From Akkermansiaceae bacterium (GTDB lineage Bacteria > Verrucomicrobiota > Verrucomicrobiia > Verrucomicrobiales > Akkermansiaceae), in the NCBI GenBank assembly GCA_903888515.1, contig CAISTY010000185.1, positions 1-64,000 on the forward strand: a stretch of DNA of 64,000 bases, written 5' to 3'. The first letter of the stretch is position 1. Every line of letters starts with the position of its first letter. Shown here in pieces: positions 1-8,894 of the stretch. A model generated the notes under the pieces. It worked only from the letters and a program-made list of their open reading frames with translations. It was not told the DNA's origin and ran no database searches. Made by a program: the position numbers and the translations under genes.

Positions 1-1
1 C

Positions 2-98
2 GTCCGACCTGTCCGACCTGTCCGACCTGTCCGACCTGTCCGACCTGTCCGACCTGTCCGACCTGTCCGACCTGTCCGACCTGTCCGACGTCCGGCCT
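2..98. repeat. 9-bp tandem repeat, about ten copies
   Basis: The unit GTCCGACCT is repeated head to tail about ten times, with the last unit changed to GTCCGGCCT. The array begins at the window edge and may continue outside it. It lies downstream of the secA stop codon and is not in any convincing gene. Period-9 arrays of this type occur between genes in several bacterial groups; no function can be assigned here. Confidence 0.9.
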
Positions 99-169
99 GT
101 CACCGCGCCCCGTTGGTGCCCGGCAAGGCGAGCCCTCTGACCTCCAGCCCCTAGCCCATCTTCCTCTTC

Positions 170-211
170 AAATCATAAATCATAAATCATAAATCATAGA
201 TCATAGATCAA
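170..211. repeat. 7-bp tandem repeat (AAATCAT/AGATCAT)
   Basis: Four copies of AAATCAT are followed by two variant copies beginning AGATCA. It is a short AT-rich array just past the end of secA. No hairpin with a U-tract is evident, so it is not called a terminator. Confidence 0.8.
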
Positions 212-222
212 GAGAGATGGCA

Positions 223-3200
223 TCACGCCTCGCGGCCGCAGCATTGTTTGAATTTCTTGCCGGAGCCGCACGGGCATGGGGCGTTGCGGCCGGTGGTTTC
301 GATAGAGAAGCTTGGTTTGCGTTTGGGCAGGTTGAGTTTGAGCTGGGTGCCGGTGGGGGAGGGAACGGCGGCCGGGTTGAAGTTGCCGGAGCTGGCGGCG
401 ACGCCGATATTGTCGCGGGTGAGGGCCTCCTCGCCGCCTTGGAATTGGCGGGGTTGGCTGTGGAGTTGTTTGAGGAAGGCCGCGAGGTTGGCGGCGGAGC
501 GGAAGAGGTTTTGCAGGGCCTCCTGTTTGATCGCATCCATCAGGGTGACGAACAAGTTATAGGCCTCGTTTTTATATTCGATGAGAGGATCCTTCTGGCC
601 TTGGGCGCGCAGGCCGACGCCTTCGCGCAGGGCGTCCATGTTATAGAGATGTTCCTGCCACTGTTTGTCGATGGCAACCAACACCATGCGGCGCTCCTCC
701 TGGTCGAGCACCTCCATCGGCAGATTGCCGGTGCGCATTGCGTAAACCTCCTTGACCCGCGTGACCAGCATCTCCGCGATGGAATCCTCGTTAGGACTGA
801 GGGAAAAATCCGCGGGCGTGACCCGCACCGGCAGGGTGGCATTGACCCAGTGGAGCAGGTCGTTGTAGTTGGGTTTGTCGTCGTCCTGGTCGCTGAGGAA
901 CTGGCGGACTTTGGCGGGGATGGTTTCCTCGATGATCTCGGTGACGAGATCGCGCGGAACTTCGGTGGTAAGCACCTCGTTGCGGTAGCCGTAAACCACC
1001 TCGCGTTGCATGTTCATCACGTCGTCGAAATCAAGCACGCGTTTGCGCCAGGTATAGTTGCGTTGTTCGACGCGTTTCTGGGCGGTTTCCACCGACTTGT
1101 TGAGCCACGAATGTTCGAGCGCCTCGCCCTCCTTCATGCCGAAGCGTTCCATCATCGCCGTCATGCGGTCGGCGGCCGCGAAGTTGCGCATCAGGTCGTC
1201 CTCGAATGAAATGAAGAACTGCGAGCGGCCCGGGTCGCCCTGGCGGGCGCAGCGGCCGCGCAACTGGCGGTCGGTGCGGCGCGATTCATGGCGTTCGGTG
1301 CCGATGACGAACAAGCCGCCGAGTTCGGGCACGCCCGGGGCGAGTTTGATATCGGTGCCGCGGCCGGCCATGTTGGTGGACACGGTGACGGTGCCCAACT
1401 GGCCGGCCAGCGAAACGATTTCCGCTTCCTGCTCGTGGAATTTCGCGTTGAGCACCGAGTGCGGGATCTTCGCCCGCTTGAGCATGCGGGCGAGGGTTTC
1501 CGACGACTCCACCGAGGCCGTGCCAACCAGGCACGGCTGGCCTTTGGCGTGGGCTTCCTCGATTTTGGAAACCACCGCGTTGAACTTCTCGCGGCGCGTC
1601 TTGAACACCTGGTCGTTTTCATCCACCCGGCAGTTCGGCTGGTTGGTGGGGATGGGCAGCACGTCCAGCCGATAGATATCATGAAACTCCGCGGCTTCGG
1701 TTTCCGCGGTGCCGGTCATGCCCGCGAGTTTATGATAGAGACGGAAATAATTCTGGATGGTGATGGTGGCGAAGGTCTGGGTTTCCTTCTCGATGGCGAC
1801 GCCCTCCTTGGCCTCGACCGCCTGGTGGAGGCCGTCCGACCACCGGCGGCCGGGCATTTCGCGGCCGGTGTTTTCATCGACGATGAGGATCTTGTCGTCC
1901 TTGACCACATACTGCACATCCTTCTCATACACGCAGTAGGCCTTGAGCAGTTGCGAGATGTTATGGATTTTCTCGGCCTGTGAGTCCATGCGGACTTGCA
2001 GCGCATCCTTGGCGGCGCTCTTCTGCTCGTTGTCGAGTTCGCTGTTGGTATCGATGTCCGCGTAAAGGGTGCCCAGATCCGGCAGGGTGAAGGAATCGGG
2101 ATCGTCCGGCGACAAAAACTCGCGACCCATTTCCATCAGGTCCGAATCGTGACCTTTCTCGTCGATGACGAAATACAGTTCCTCCTTCAATTCGAAGAGT
2201 TCCTTTTTCTGCGCGTCCTGATGCAGGGCAAGCTCGGCTTTTTCTAACAGACGGCGCATTTCCGGCTCCTCCATGAAGCGCATGAGCTGGCGGTTGCGCG
2301 GTTGGCCGAGTTTGAGTTTGTAGAGCAAGCGGCCGGCGCCATCCTTGTCGCCGGCGTCTAACAATTGTTTCGCCTCGGTGGCGACCTCGTTGCAAAGCTG
2401 GGTTTGGCGCCGCACGAGTTGCTCGACGAGCGGTTTGTATTTATCGAACTGATGGGACGAGTGGGCGGACGGGCCGGAGATGATGAGCGGGGTGCGGGCC
2501 TCATCGATGAGAATGGAGTCCACTTCGTCGATGATGGCGAGGTAGTGGCCGCGCTGGACTTGTTCATCCCTGGTGGAGGCCATGCCATTGTCGCGCAGGT
2601 AGTCGAAGCCGAACTCGGCGTTGGTGCCGTAGGTGATGTCGCAGGCATATTCCGCGCGGCGTTCCCACGGCGGCATTTGGTTTTGGATGCAGCCGACGGT
2701 GAGTCCGAGGAATCGATAGATGGCACCCATCCAGTCAGCGTCGCGGCGGGCGAGGTAGTCGTTGACGGTCACGATGTGGACGCCCAGGCCGGTCAGGGCA
2801 TTGAGGTACACCGGCAGGGTGGCGACCAGAGTTTTGCCTTCACCGGTCTGCATTTCCGCGATCATGCCGCGGTGCAGGGCGACGCCACCGATGAGTTGGA
2901 CATCGAAATGGATCATCTCCCAGAGGATGGGATGATCGCTCACGGAAATGGTGGTGCCGCAGAGCCTGCGCGCGGCGTTTTTGACGACGGCGTAGGCTTC
3001 GGGGAGGATTTTCTCGAGGTGTTTGGCGCGGGATCGCGGGAATTCGAGTTCCGCCTCATGGAAGGCGGCCTTGGCGTTTTCGATTGATTCAGGGGTAGGA
3101 TCGATAGATGCGGGGAGGGCTGGAAACTCCTCACGCAGGGGTACGAGGCGGAGTTCGAGCGCCTCTGCGGTGAGGCGCAGGTCCTCCGGCCCCATGCGTT

Positions 3201-3405
3201 CGATCATCGGCTTGGCCGGAACAACCAATACATGGTAGCGGGCGAAATACTCCTGCCATTGCCGGGTGCGATCACGCAGTTTTTCTTCGGGTTCCTGTTG
3301 GAGGGTCTTTTCAATTTCGTTGATACGAGCCACGGATGGACGGATGCGACGGATTTCGCGCTGGTTTTTGCTTCCAACGATTTTCTGGAGAATCCACTTG
3401 ATCAT
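223..3405 (-). CDS. secA: Preprotein translocase ATPase SecA
   Basis: Motor ATPase that drives unfolded proteins through SecYEG at the inner membrane. Visible motifs are Walker A (GEGKT, residues 188-192), DEVDSILIDEARTP (DEAD-like box), a late GRGTDI helicase motif and a C-terminal zinc-binding SEC-C motif (CPCGSGKKFKQCC). I start at MIKWILQKIVGS (3405), as SecA proteins begin with a short helix; 23 in-frame residues upstream look non-coding. At 1060 aa it is longer than the 901-aa E. coli protein. The extra length lies in an N-terminal insertion before Walker A and a long insertion after the DEAR box (region LVRRQTQLCNEV to KAYCVYEKD). Such insertions are known from Bacteroidota and related phyla. 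Function is near certain. Confidence 0.98.
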   Translation of the reverse strand: MIKWILQKIVGSKNQREIRRIRPSVARINEIEKTLQQEPEEKLRDRTRQWQEYFARYHVLVVPAKPMIERMGPEDLRLTAEALELRLVPLREEFPALPASIDPTPESIENAKAAFHEAELEFPRSRAKHLEKILPEAYAVVKNAARRLCGTTISVSDHPILWEMIHFDVQLIGGVALHRGMIAEMQTGEGKTLVATLPVYLNALTGLGVHIVTVNDYLARRDADWMGAIYRFLGLTVGCIQNQMPPWERRAEYACDITYGTNAEFGFDYLRDNGMASTRDEQVQRGHYLAIIDEVDSILIDEARTPLIISGPSAHSSHQFDKYKPLVEQLVRRQTQLCNEVATEAKQLLDAGDKDGAGRLLYKLKLGQPRNRQLMRFMEEPEMRRLLEKAELALHQDAQKKELFELKEELYFVIDEKGHDSDLMEMGREFLSPDDPDSFTLPDLGTLYADIDTNSELDNEQKSAAKDALQVRMDSQAEKIHNISQLLKAYCVYEKDVQYVVKDDKILIVDENTGREMPGRRWSDGLHQAVEAKEGVAIEKETQTFATITIQNYFRLYHKLAGMTGTAETEAAEFHDIYRLDVLPIPTNQPNCRVDENDQVFKTRREKFNAVVSKIEEAHAKGQPCLVGTASVESSETLARMLKRAKIPHSVLNAKFHEQEAEIVSLAGQLGTVTVSTNMAGRGTDIKLAPGVPELGGLFVIGTERHESRRTDRQLRGRCARQGDPGRSQFFISFEDDLMRNFAAADRMTAMMERFGMKEGEALEHSWLNKSVETAQKRVEQRNYTWRKRVLDFDDVMNMQREVVYGYRNEVLTTEVPRDLVTEIIEETIPAKVRQFLSDQDDDKPNYNDLLHWVNATLPVRVTPADFSLSPNEDSIAEMLVTRVKEVYAMRTGNLPMEVLDQEERRMVLVAIDKQWQEHLYNMDALREGVGLRAQGQKDPLIEYKNEAYNLFVTLMDAIKQEALQNLFRSAANLAAFLKQLHSQPRQFQGGEEALTRDNIGVAASSGNFNPAAVPSPTGTQLKLNLPKRKPSFSIETTGRNAPCPCGSGKKFKQCCGREA

Positions 3406-3525
3406 GTGAGAGATGGGGTATGGCGGATGTGCCGCCGGGGCGAAGGCAATACACCATCCAACGAACGGGTGCAAGCACTAGGCGCTCCAAGTGAAGAATA
3501 TCGCATGTCCGCCAGCGGGTCCGGG

Positions 3526-3996
3526 CTAGGGCAGCAAGTCGGAGTAAGTCCCCGGATCACTGCCGGGGATTTCAATGGCGCCGCAGGCATGCGCATAGAA
3601 TTCCTTGGGGCCGACGCCGCCGATGATCGCATACGCGTAGCCGAGTTCGCGCAGCGCGTCCAGGGTTTTGAACAGCAGGGCCTTGCCAAGACCGCGACCG
3701 CGCTCGTCTGCCACAACCCCTGTCGGCCCGAAAAATCCCCGCTGGGTGGTATCATAACAGGCAAATCCGAGAATCTGTTGGTCGCGCGTGGCAATGAAGC
3801 ATGCCGCCGGTTGGCGGGTCAGGGCGATGTGCACCTCACTGACCCATTTTTCGGAAAAATGCGCTCGCACGAATGCCGCCAGCGTGTGGCTTTCAAAAGC
3901 GCGGACTCTTCGCAGGGTCACGCCCGTGGCCGCGATTTCCGCGTAGAGCGCGGCGGGGTCGGGCAAGTCATAGAGGCGCACCAGCATGTCAATCAT
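3526..3996 (-). CDS. GNAT-family N-acetyltransferase
   Basis: A 156-aa protein with the acetyl-CoA binding motif A of GNAT enzymes: a beta strand (FGPTGVVADE), the pyrophosphate loop RGRGLGKALL and the following helix. A beta-bulge region (YAYAIIGGVG) and a C-terminal strand complete the fold. The substrate cannot be read from the sequence. The start is uncertain: MIDMLVRLYDL (3996) is used because residues upstream of it look non-coding, but the frame is open to an ATG at 4062. It is transcribed in the same direction as secA, 120 bp upstream of its start. Confidence 0.8.
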   Translation of the reverse strand: MIDMLVRLYDLPDPAALYAEIAATGVTLRRVRAFESHTLAAFVRAHFSEKWVSEVHIALTRQPAACFIATRDQQILGFACYDTTQRGFFGPTGVVADERGRGLGKALLFKTLDALRELGYAYAIIGGVGPKEFYAHACGAIEIPGSDPGTYSDLLP

Positions 3997-4121
3997 GGGT
4001 CCAGTCAAGCGCGTGCCAAGCCGCCCGGAAAGAAAATTAGCATGCCGGAAGCGTGATTTCACGCGGCCTAAAGATCCCGGTGTTGTTTTGCGACTGCATG
4101 GATACTGCTTGCGGTTAGCGG

Positions 4122-4232
4122 GTGGCGCGGCATCTTTTGTCCATGCCGTGCACGCTGCGAGTGAAGAATGCCGATGACACTTGCCACGTCATGAACCGTG
4201 GAAACCTGGCGCGAGGATCCCGTGTGCCGACG
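4122..4232 (+). pseudogene. N-terminal relic of a REP-associated (Y1/RAYT) transposase
   Basis: The frame encodes LRVKNADDTCHVMNRGN, which resembles the start of IS200-like REP-associated tyrosine transposases (typical form: LRVK-x-PDA-x-YHVMNRG). The catalytic HUH and tyrosine regions are absent, and the similarity ends after about 35 residues. By chance or by fusion the frame runs without a stop into the next gene, whose own signal peptide begins at 4248. This is recognition by eye of a short motif only. Confidence 0.45.
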
Positions 4233-4247
4233 TCGTCTCTAACGAAG

Positions 4248-5756
4248 ATGCGGCTTGTGGTGGTTGCTGTTCTTGCGCTCGTGGTCGGGGCGCACGCGAA
4301 GGATCAGATTCAGGTGCGGTTTCGCCCGCTTTACGGGAAGTTCGGCGAGAACAGCATGACGAAGCTGAAGATGGTTGCCGGCCCTGCGGATGTCCGGATG
4401 AGAAACGGTGGCGTTGCGGGCAAACAATGGATCGCCACGTGCGGCGATGATCGCTTCAAGCTTACGATTGAAACGTCGACAGGAGTAACGCTTGAAACGC
4501 TGGTGAAACGGATCGAGCAGCTTCCCGTATCGTATATGAAAGCTGGCGTGGCCGTGTCCGATGAAGGAGAAGACGGAATTGCCGTCTATGCCAGCCTAGG
4601 CGGAGCCAGGGCCCACGGCGGGCAAGGGTACATCAACATCGTTGACCATGCGCTGGTTGATGATTCGGGCGCGCTGATAATCGCCCACGAAGCGGGCCAC
4701 ACTCTGGATCAGGTGGCCAGGAACACGGATCCGAAGATGTTTGAGAAGTGGGAAGAGGCCATTATGACCGACAAGATTTCCATCTCCGACTACGGCGATC
4801 ACGTCACGGCCGAGGACCTCGCCGAGTTCGCCCAGGTGTATGCCGTTTGCAAAGACGGCGGCTCGGAGCATCTCTCCACGCTACAGCAGCTCTCGCCCTC
4901 CCGCTTCGCCCTATGGGAACAGATGCTGGCCCCGGTCAAGCCACCGCAAGAAAAAGGGCCATCCCAAGAGAAAGAGCCACCGCAAGACAAAGAGATTACC
5001 GTTGACCTCGGCGGCGGGCAAAAAATGGAATTCGTGCGGATTCCGGCTGGTGAGTTCATGATGGGAACTCACGAGTCGCCCGCCGGGATTGTCGAGTCGC
5101 TCAAACTACCGAAGATATGCGTCGAGTACCTGAAGAATGAATGCCCGCAGCATCACGTGCGTATCACCAAACCGTTTTATATCTGCAAGTACGAACTCAC
5201 CCAGGAGCAGTGGAAGGCCATCATGGGTACCCAGCCGGGCTTTCATAAGGGCGAGCGGGATCTCCCCGTCGAAAAAGTGAGCTGGAACGAAGCCCGGCAG
5301 TTCATCAGCAAGCTCAACGCGCAAGTCAGACTGCCCGGAATCACGTTCAGCCTGCCGACGGAAGCCCAGTGGGAATATGCCTGTCGTGCTGGAACCAAGA
5401 CCCGGTTCCATTTCGGAGACGACGAAAAACTCCTGGGAGACTATGCGTGGTACGGTCGCAACTCGGGGAAGAAAGCCCATCCTGTCGGCCAGAAGAAACC
5501 GAACCCCTGGGGGCTTTACGACATCAACGGCAACGTGCACGAATGGTGCAACGACTGGTACGACAGCGATTACTACAAGCAGTCGTCCGCCGACGATCCC
5601 ACCGGACCGGTCACGGGTGCCGCGCGGGTCACACGCGGCGGGTCATTCTACGACGATCAAGCGGACTATTTCCGCAGCTCGGACCGCTACCACGACCATC
5701 CGGATTTCCACTATTACCGCTATGGCATCCGCGTTGCCGGAAATATCAGTCATTGA
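4248..5756 (+). CDS. Secreted zincin-like plus formylglycine-generating-enzyme (SUMF1) domain protein
   Basis: A 502-aa exported protein. Residues 1-17 are a signal peptide (MRLVVVAVLALVVGAHA), which decides the start at 4248. Residues about 70-230 hold a zincin motif (HEAGH, 147-151) followed by TAEDLAEFAQ, with a glutamate in the place expected of a third ligand, as in anthrax-lethal-factor-like domains. A charged linker of PPQEK/PSQEKE repeats (231-249) leads to a FGE-sulfatase domain (about 258-500) with EFVRIPAGEFMMG, LPTEAQWEYACRAG, GLYDINGNVHEWCNDWY and RGGSF. Such domains often act as structural or ligand-binding modules, and not as true sulfatase activators. The combination with a protease-like module is unusual. 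No sulfatase lies nearby. Confidence 0.85.
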   Translation: MRLVVVAVLALVVGAHAKDQIQVRFRPLYGKFGENSMTKLKMVAGPADVRMRNGGVAGKQWIATCGDDRFKLTIETSTGVTLETLVKRIEQLPVSYMKAGVAVSDEGEDGIAVYASLGGARAHGGQGYINIVDHALVDDSGALIIAHEAGHTLDQVARNTDPKMFEKWEEAIMTDKISISDYGDHVTAEDLAEFAQVYAVCKDGGSEHLSTLQQLSPSRFALWEQMLAPVKPPQEKGPSQEKEPPQDKEITVDLGGGQKMEFVRIPAGEFMMGTHESPAGIVESLKLPKICVEYLKNECPQHHVRITKPFYICKYELTQEQWKAIMGTQPGFHKGERDLPVEKVSWNEARQFISKLNAQVRLPGITFSLPTEAQWEYACRAGTKTRFHFGDDEKLLGDYAWYGRNSGKKAHPVGQKKPNPWGLYDINGNVHEWCNDWYDSDYYKQSSADDPTGPVTGAARVTRGGSFYDDQADYFRSSDRYHDHPDFHYYRYGIRVAGNISH

Positions 5757-5845
5757 GTTTTCCCGCCCGCCGGTGGCTTGGAAAGGCTGGGAAAGGCCTT
5801 GCAGTGCGGGCCAAGCCCGCTAGCTTTCGTGCCTGTCTTCAATTC

Positions 5846-6835
5846 ATGAAAGCACCCATTACGATTTCCATCACCGGTGCGGCTGGCAATATCGGCTATG
5901 CGCTCGTTTTCCGTCTCGCGTCCGGCTGTGTTTTCGGTCACGACCAACCGTTGAACCTCCGCCTGATAGAAATCGAGCCCGGCATGGCCGCGCTCGAGGG
6001 CGTCATGATGGAACTCTGTGACTGCGCTTTTCCGCTGCTCCATGAAGTGGTCGGCACTGCCGATCTCGACCTGGGTTTCACGGGGGCCAATTGGGTGGTG
6101 CTGATCGGTTCGGTGCCGCGCAAAGCCGGCATGGAACGCGGCGATCTGTTAGGTGTCAATGGCCGGATCTTCACTGGCCAGGGTCAGGCCATCGCCCGCA
6201 ACGCGGCCCCTGACGTGCGCGTGTTGGTGGTGGGAAACCCCTGCAACACCAATGCCCTCATTGCCATGCACAATGCTGCGGGAGTCCCTCGCGAGCGCAT
6301 CTTCGCCATGACACGCCTCGACGAAAACCGCGCGAAAAACCTGCTCGCCTTGAAGGCCGGCGTCCCCGTCGCGCAGGTTTCCAACCTGTGCATCTGGGGC
6401 AACCACTCCGCCACCCAATACCCGGATTTCACCCACGCGAAAATCCAGGGACGGCCGGTGACCGATCTGATCCCTGATGAGGAATGGCTCAAGGGTGAAT
6501 TCATCGTCACCGTCCAACAGCGCGGCGCAGCCATCCTCAAGGCGCGCGGCGCATCCTCCGCCGCTTCCGGTGCCAACGCCGTGATGGACACCTTGCAAAG
6601 CCTCATCACTCCCACCCCGGCTGGCGATTGGCACTCGCTCGCCGTTTGCTCGGATGGCTCCTACGGCATCGAGCAAGGGCTCATCGCCTCCATGCCCGTC
6701 CGCACCCTCGAAAACGGTCAGTGGGAAATCGTCCAGGGTCTGCATATCGATGCCTTCAGCCAGGCCAAAATCGATCTCACCATTCACGAACTGATGCAAG
6801 AACGCGATGCTGTGAAAGACCTCATCCCGGTCTGA
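5846..6835 (+). CDS. mdh: Malate dehydrogenase
   Basis: A 329-aa cytoplasmic enzyme of the TCA cycle that interconverts malate and oxaloacetate with a nicotinamide cofactor. The Rossmann glycine motif is TGAAGNIGYAL (near residue 10). The substrate-binding arginine segment is RLDENRAKN, the NPCNT motif follows the cofactor site, and the catalytic histidine lies in IWGNHSATQYPDF. Length and motifs fit the cytosolic-type (about 329 aa) MDH group. The frame is open far upstream through the previous gene; the start at MKAPITISITG is chosen because the Rossmann fold begins there. Confidence 0.96.
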   Translation: MKAPITISITGAAGNIGYALVFRLASGCVFGHDQPLNLRLIEIEPGMAALEGVMMELCDCAFPLLHEVVGTADLDLGFTGANWVVLIGSVPRKAGMERGDLLGVNGRIFTGQGQAIARNAAPDVRVLVVGNPCNTNALIAMHNAAGVPRERIFAMTRLDENRAKNLLALKAGVPVAQVSNLCIWGNHSATQYPDFTHAKIQGRPVTDLIPDEEWLKGEFIVTVQQRGAAILKARGASSAASGANAVMDTLQSLITPTPAGDWHSLAVCSDGSYGIEQGLIASMPVRTLENGQWEIVQGLHIDAFSQAKIDLTIHELMQERDAVKDLIPV

Positions 6836-6865
6836 TGGATCGCCGATCCGGGATCCAAGGCAATA

Positions 6866-7297
6866 TCAGATCACCTGTAAATGCGTGGCTTTGGCGGTGG
6901 GTACCGCGCTGCGCGGGATGTGTTGATCGAAGGTGACGAGGCACCCTTGGTTTTCCACGGCGAGGGCTAGCAGATAGAGGTCAGTCAGATGCTTCGAAGT
7001 CAGGATTGAGGAGCGGCGGAAATGACGTGGATCCCGCAGCGTCAGAGAATCCGCCCAGAAGGCGTGGTCGGTGGTGCTTGCGAACCAAGTCAGACGATTG
7101 GCGAGATCATCGATGGTAAAACGGCAGGTCTTGGCGTAGCCGGTTGATGCCATGATACGCAGCAGGCCGTTTTCCGTGAGCGGACAGGACGACCATGGCC
7201 TCGGTGCCGCAGCCCACCAGCTATGGGCGCGGCTGTGAAACGCATGATCGGGGTCCATGAGAGCGATGAGGACATTGATGTCGAGCAGATGGCGCAT
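6866..7297 (-). CDS. PIN-domain toxin of a VapBC-type pair
   Basis: A 143-aa PIN-domain protein, expected to be a Mg-dependent ribonuclease. The first acidic residue sits in MRHLLDINVLIALMD, a conserved glutamate in LTENGLLRI, and later acidic positions in HLTDLYLLALA and LVTFDQHI. It begins five bases after the stop of the putative antitoxin, as is usual for such operons. The RNA target is unknown. Confidence 0.88.
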   Translation of the reverse strand: MRHLLDINVLIALMDPDHAFHSRAHSWWAAAPRPWSSCPLTENGLLRIMASTGYAKTCRFTIDDLANRLTWFASTTDHAFWADSLTLRDPRHFRRSSILTSKHLTDLYLLALAVENQGCLVTFDQHIPRSAVPTAKATHLQVI

Positions 7298-7302
7298 GGC
7301 TG

Positions 7303-7557
7303 TTAGATCCCTTCGTGATCCATCAGATGTTGAATGTGCTCTGTGGTCACCAACTCGCCGCGTGAGGGTAAAACCGGGATGCCGTTTTTCATCGCATAGG
7401 GTTGGCCGGGTTTTGCCCGGGCCGTCACGGATGCACCTGCTTGGTGCGCGTGCCGGAAAAAATCGGATAGGATTTTGCCAGCCGTTTTGCGCTCTTTGGC
7501 CGCCAGTTCCTTGGCCGCGAACAGCACGTCATCGTCGATGTCTAGTGTGGTTCTCAT
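7303..7557 (-). CDS. Ribbon-helix-helix-like antitoxin
   Basis: An 84-aa protein beginning MRTTLDIDDDVLFAAKELA, the typical start of a small antitoxin with a ribbon-helix-helix DNA-binding segment (beta strand followed by two helices including ERKTAGKILSDFFR). The C-terminal half would bind the PIN toxin encoded immediately downstream. The start at 7557 is chosen because the domain begins there; alternative ATGs at 7563 and 7608 add only non-conserved residues. Such antitoxins usually repress their own operon. Confidence 0.85.
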   Translation of the reverse strand: MRTTLDIDDDVLFAAKELAAKERKTAGKILSDFFRHAHQAGASVTARAKPGQPYAMKNGIPVLPSRGELVTTEHIQHLMDHEGI

Positions 7558-7725
7558 GCGCATGATGATATCGCATCTGATGCGGATTGCAAGGGGATTC
7601 CGGCTCATGAATTGAGAAATGTGTCTGCAAGAAAAGTGAATTCAGCGGAGTAATGGTCAGGAATCGACTATGAGTGATTCCCCGCGACTGATTCGATCAA
7701 TAGATCTCATCCCCACTCCATCCCC

Positions 7726-7821
7726 ATGAACCGCCGCCAAATGATCCGCCCCGGCGAATGCGTCACCTTCGATGAAAAATCCGAGGAAGTCATGGTCGGC
7801 GGGAAAGTCTTCCACCTCTGA
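7726..7821 (+). CDS. Possible 31-aa small protein
   Basis: The short frame MNRRQMIRPGECVTFDEKS to VFHL ends 11 bases before the next gene on the same strand. It has no signal peptide or membrane segment and I do not recognise it. The close spacing to the sugar isomerase gene makes a translated leader or a small co-expressed protein possible. Chance remains a fair explanation. Confidence 0.3.
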   Translation: MNRRQMIRPGECVTFDEKSEEVMVGGKVFHL

Positions 7822-7832
7822 AATTTACACCC

Positions 7833-8732
7833 ATGAAAAACACCTCCAATGATCCGACCCGCCGCAGGTTTCTCAAATCCGGAGCGCTGTGGGCGGGCGC
7901 CGCATCGCTCGCCTCCCGCGTGTTGGCCGCCGACCCACCGCCCGCTCCCAAATTGTTCTCCGCCATGGGTACGGCGGCATCGCTTGACCGTGCCGCGGTG
8001 CTCAAGGATCTGGGCGCGGAATTTCTAACGGAAAGTGTCGGCAACTTCCTGGTGCCCGATCAAGCGGATGAGGTGTTTGCCGGGAAACTCGCGAAACTTG
8101 CCGCCTCGCCGCTGCGCATCCTCGCATGCAACAGCTTCATCCGCCCGGCCCACCTGAGATGCGTCGGCGCGGAGGCCAATCACGACCAGGTCCTCGCGTG
8201 GGCCGAAACCGCGTTCCGCCGCCTCAAACAGGCACAGGGGAAATTCATCGTGTTCGGCAGCAGCGGTGCCCGCGCCTTGCGCAATGGCTGGACCAAGGAC
8301 AAGGCCGACGTCCAATTCGTGGACCTGCTCAAGCGCATGGGGCCGCTCGCCGCCAAGCACGACGTCACCGTCGTCGTCGAGCAACTCCAGCAATCGGAAT
8401 GCAACTATATCAATCATATCGGCGAGGCCGCCAAAATCGTCCGCCAAGCCGCGCATCCGAATATCAGGTTGTTAGCGGATCTTTTTCACATCGCCCGCAT
8501 GGGCGACACCCCGGCCGATCTCAAGGAGGCGATGGACGTGGTCGTCCATGTCGAAATCGCCGAAAAGGCCGAACGCTCCGTGCCCGGTGTGCGTGGCGAC
8601 GATTTCCGCCCGTACTTCCGCGTGCTGCGCGCCGCCAACTATCAGGGTGCCATCAGCCTCGAAGGGAAAGGGACCGACGAACAAATCGGCAAGGCGTTCC
8701 AGGAAATCGCCAAGCAAGCGGCCGAAGTCTGA
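7833..8732 (+). CDS. Tat-exported sugar phosphate isomerase/epimerase-like protein
   Basis: A 299-aa protein of the xylose-isomerase-like TIM-barrel family (AP endonuclease 2 superfamily). The N-terminus carries a twin-arginine signal (TRRRFLKSGALWAG) with an Ala-rich cleavage region, so it should be exported folded to the periplasm. Metal-binding positions expected of the family are visible: Glu in VVVEQLQQSECN, Asp/His in LLADLFHIARMGD, His/Glu in HVEIAEK and Glu in GAISLEGKG. The substrate is unknown. Tat-exported members are common in sugar-degrading bacteria, which fits the GH95 gene further along. Confidence 0.87.
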   Translation: MKNTSNDPTRRRFLKSGALWAGAASLASRVLAADPPPAPKLFSAMGTAASLDRAAVLKDLGAEFLTESVGNFLVPDQADEVFAGKLAKLAASPLRILACNSFIRPAHLRCVGAEANHDQVLAWAETAFRRLKQAQGKFIVFGSSGARALRNGWTKDKADVQFVDLLKRMGPLAAKHDVTVVVEQLQQSECNYINHIGEAAKIVRQAAHPNIRLLADLFHIARMGDTPADLKEAMDVVVHVEIAEKAERSVPGVRGDDFRPYFRVLRAANYQGAISLEGKGTDEQIGKAFQEIAKQAAEV

Positions 8733-8750
8733 TGGATGATGCGAATCAAG

Positions 8751-8821
8751 TAGCCTCACTAGGGCTCGAACCTAGACTAACGGAATCAAAATCCGGGGTG
8801 CTACCATTACACTATGAGGCT
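8751..8821 (-). tRNA. tRNA-Gln (anticodon UUG)
   Basis: Read on the minus strand, the acceptor arms AGCCTCA and TGAGGCT pair over 7 bp. The anticodon loop is TTTTGAT (anticodon TTG) on a GGA/TCC stem with one outer mismatch, and the T-arm is CTAGG-TTCGAGC-CCTAG. The discriminator base is A and no CCA is encoded. It is close to the 72-nt size of bacterial tRNA-Gln. Confidence 0.93.
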
Positions 8822-8894
8822 GTGGGGGCGTTTTCGCCGCGCGACGGGAGAACCGTAAACCGACATCCTGAGTTTTGGCAACAGGGAAAAACCT

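Noticed and set aside
217-1209. Long plus-strand open frame opposite secA
   Set aside because: It is the antisense of secA; the GC-rich third positions of the true gene keep this frame open. No domain is recognisable.
8751-8821. tRNA-Gln considered as an integration site for a genomic island
   Set aside because: No integrase, no direct repeat of the tRNA end seen nearby, and the neighbours are housekeeping genes.
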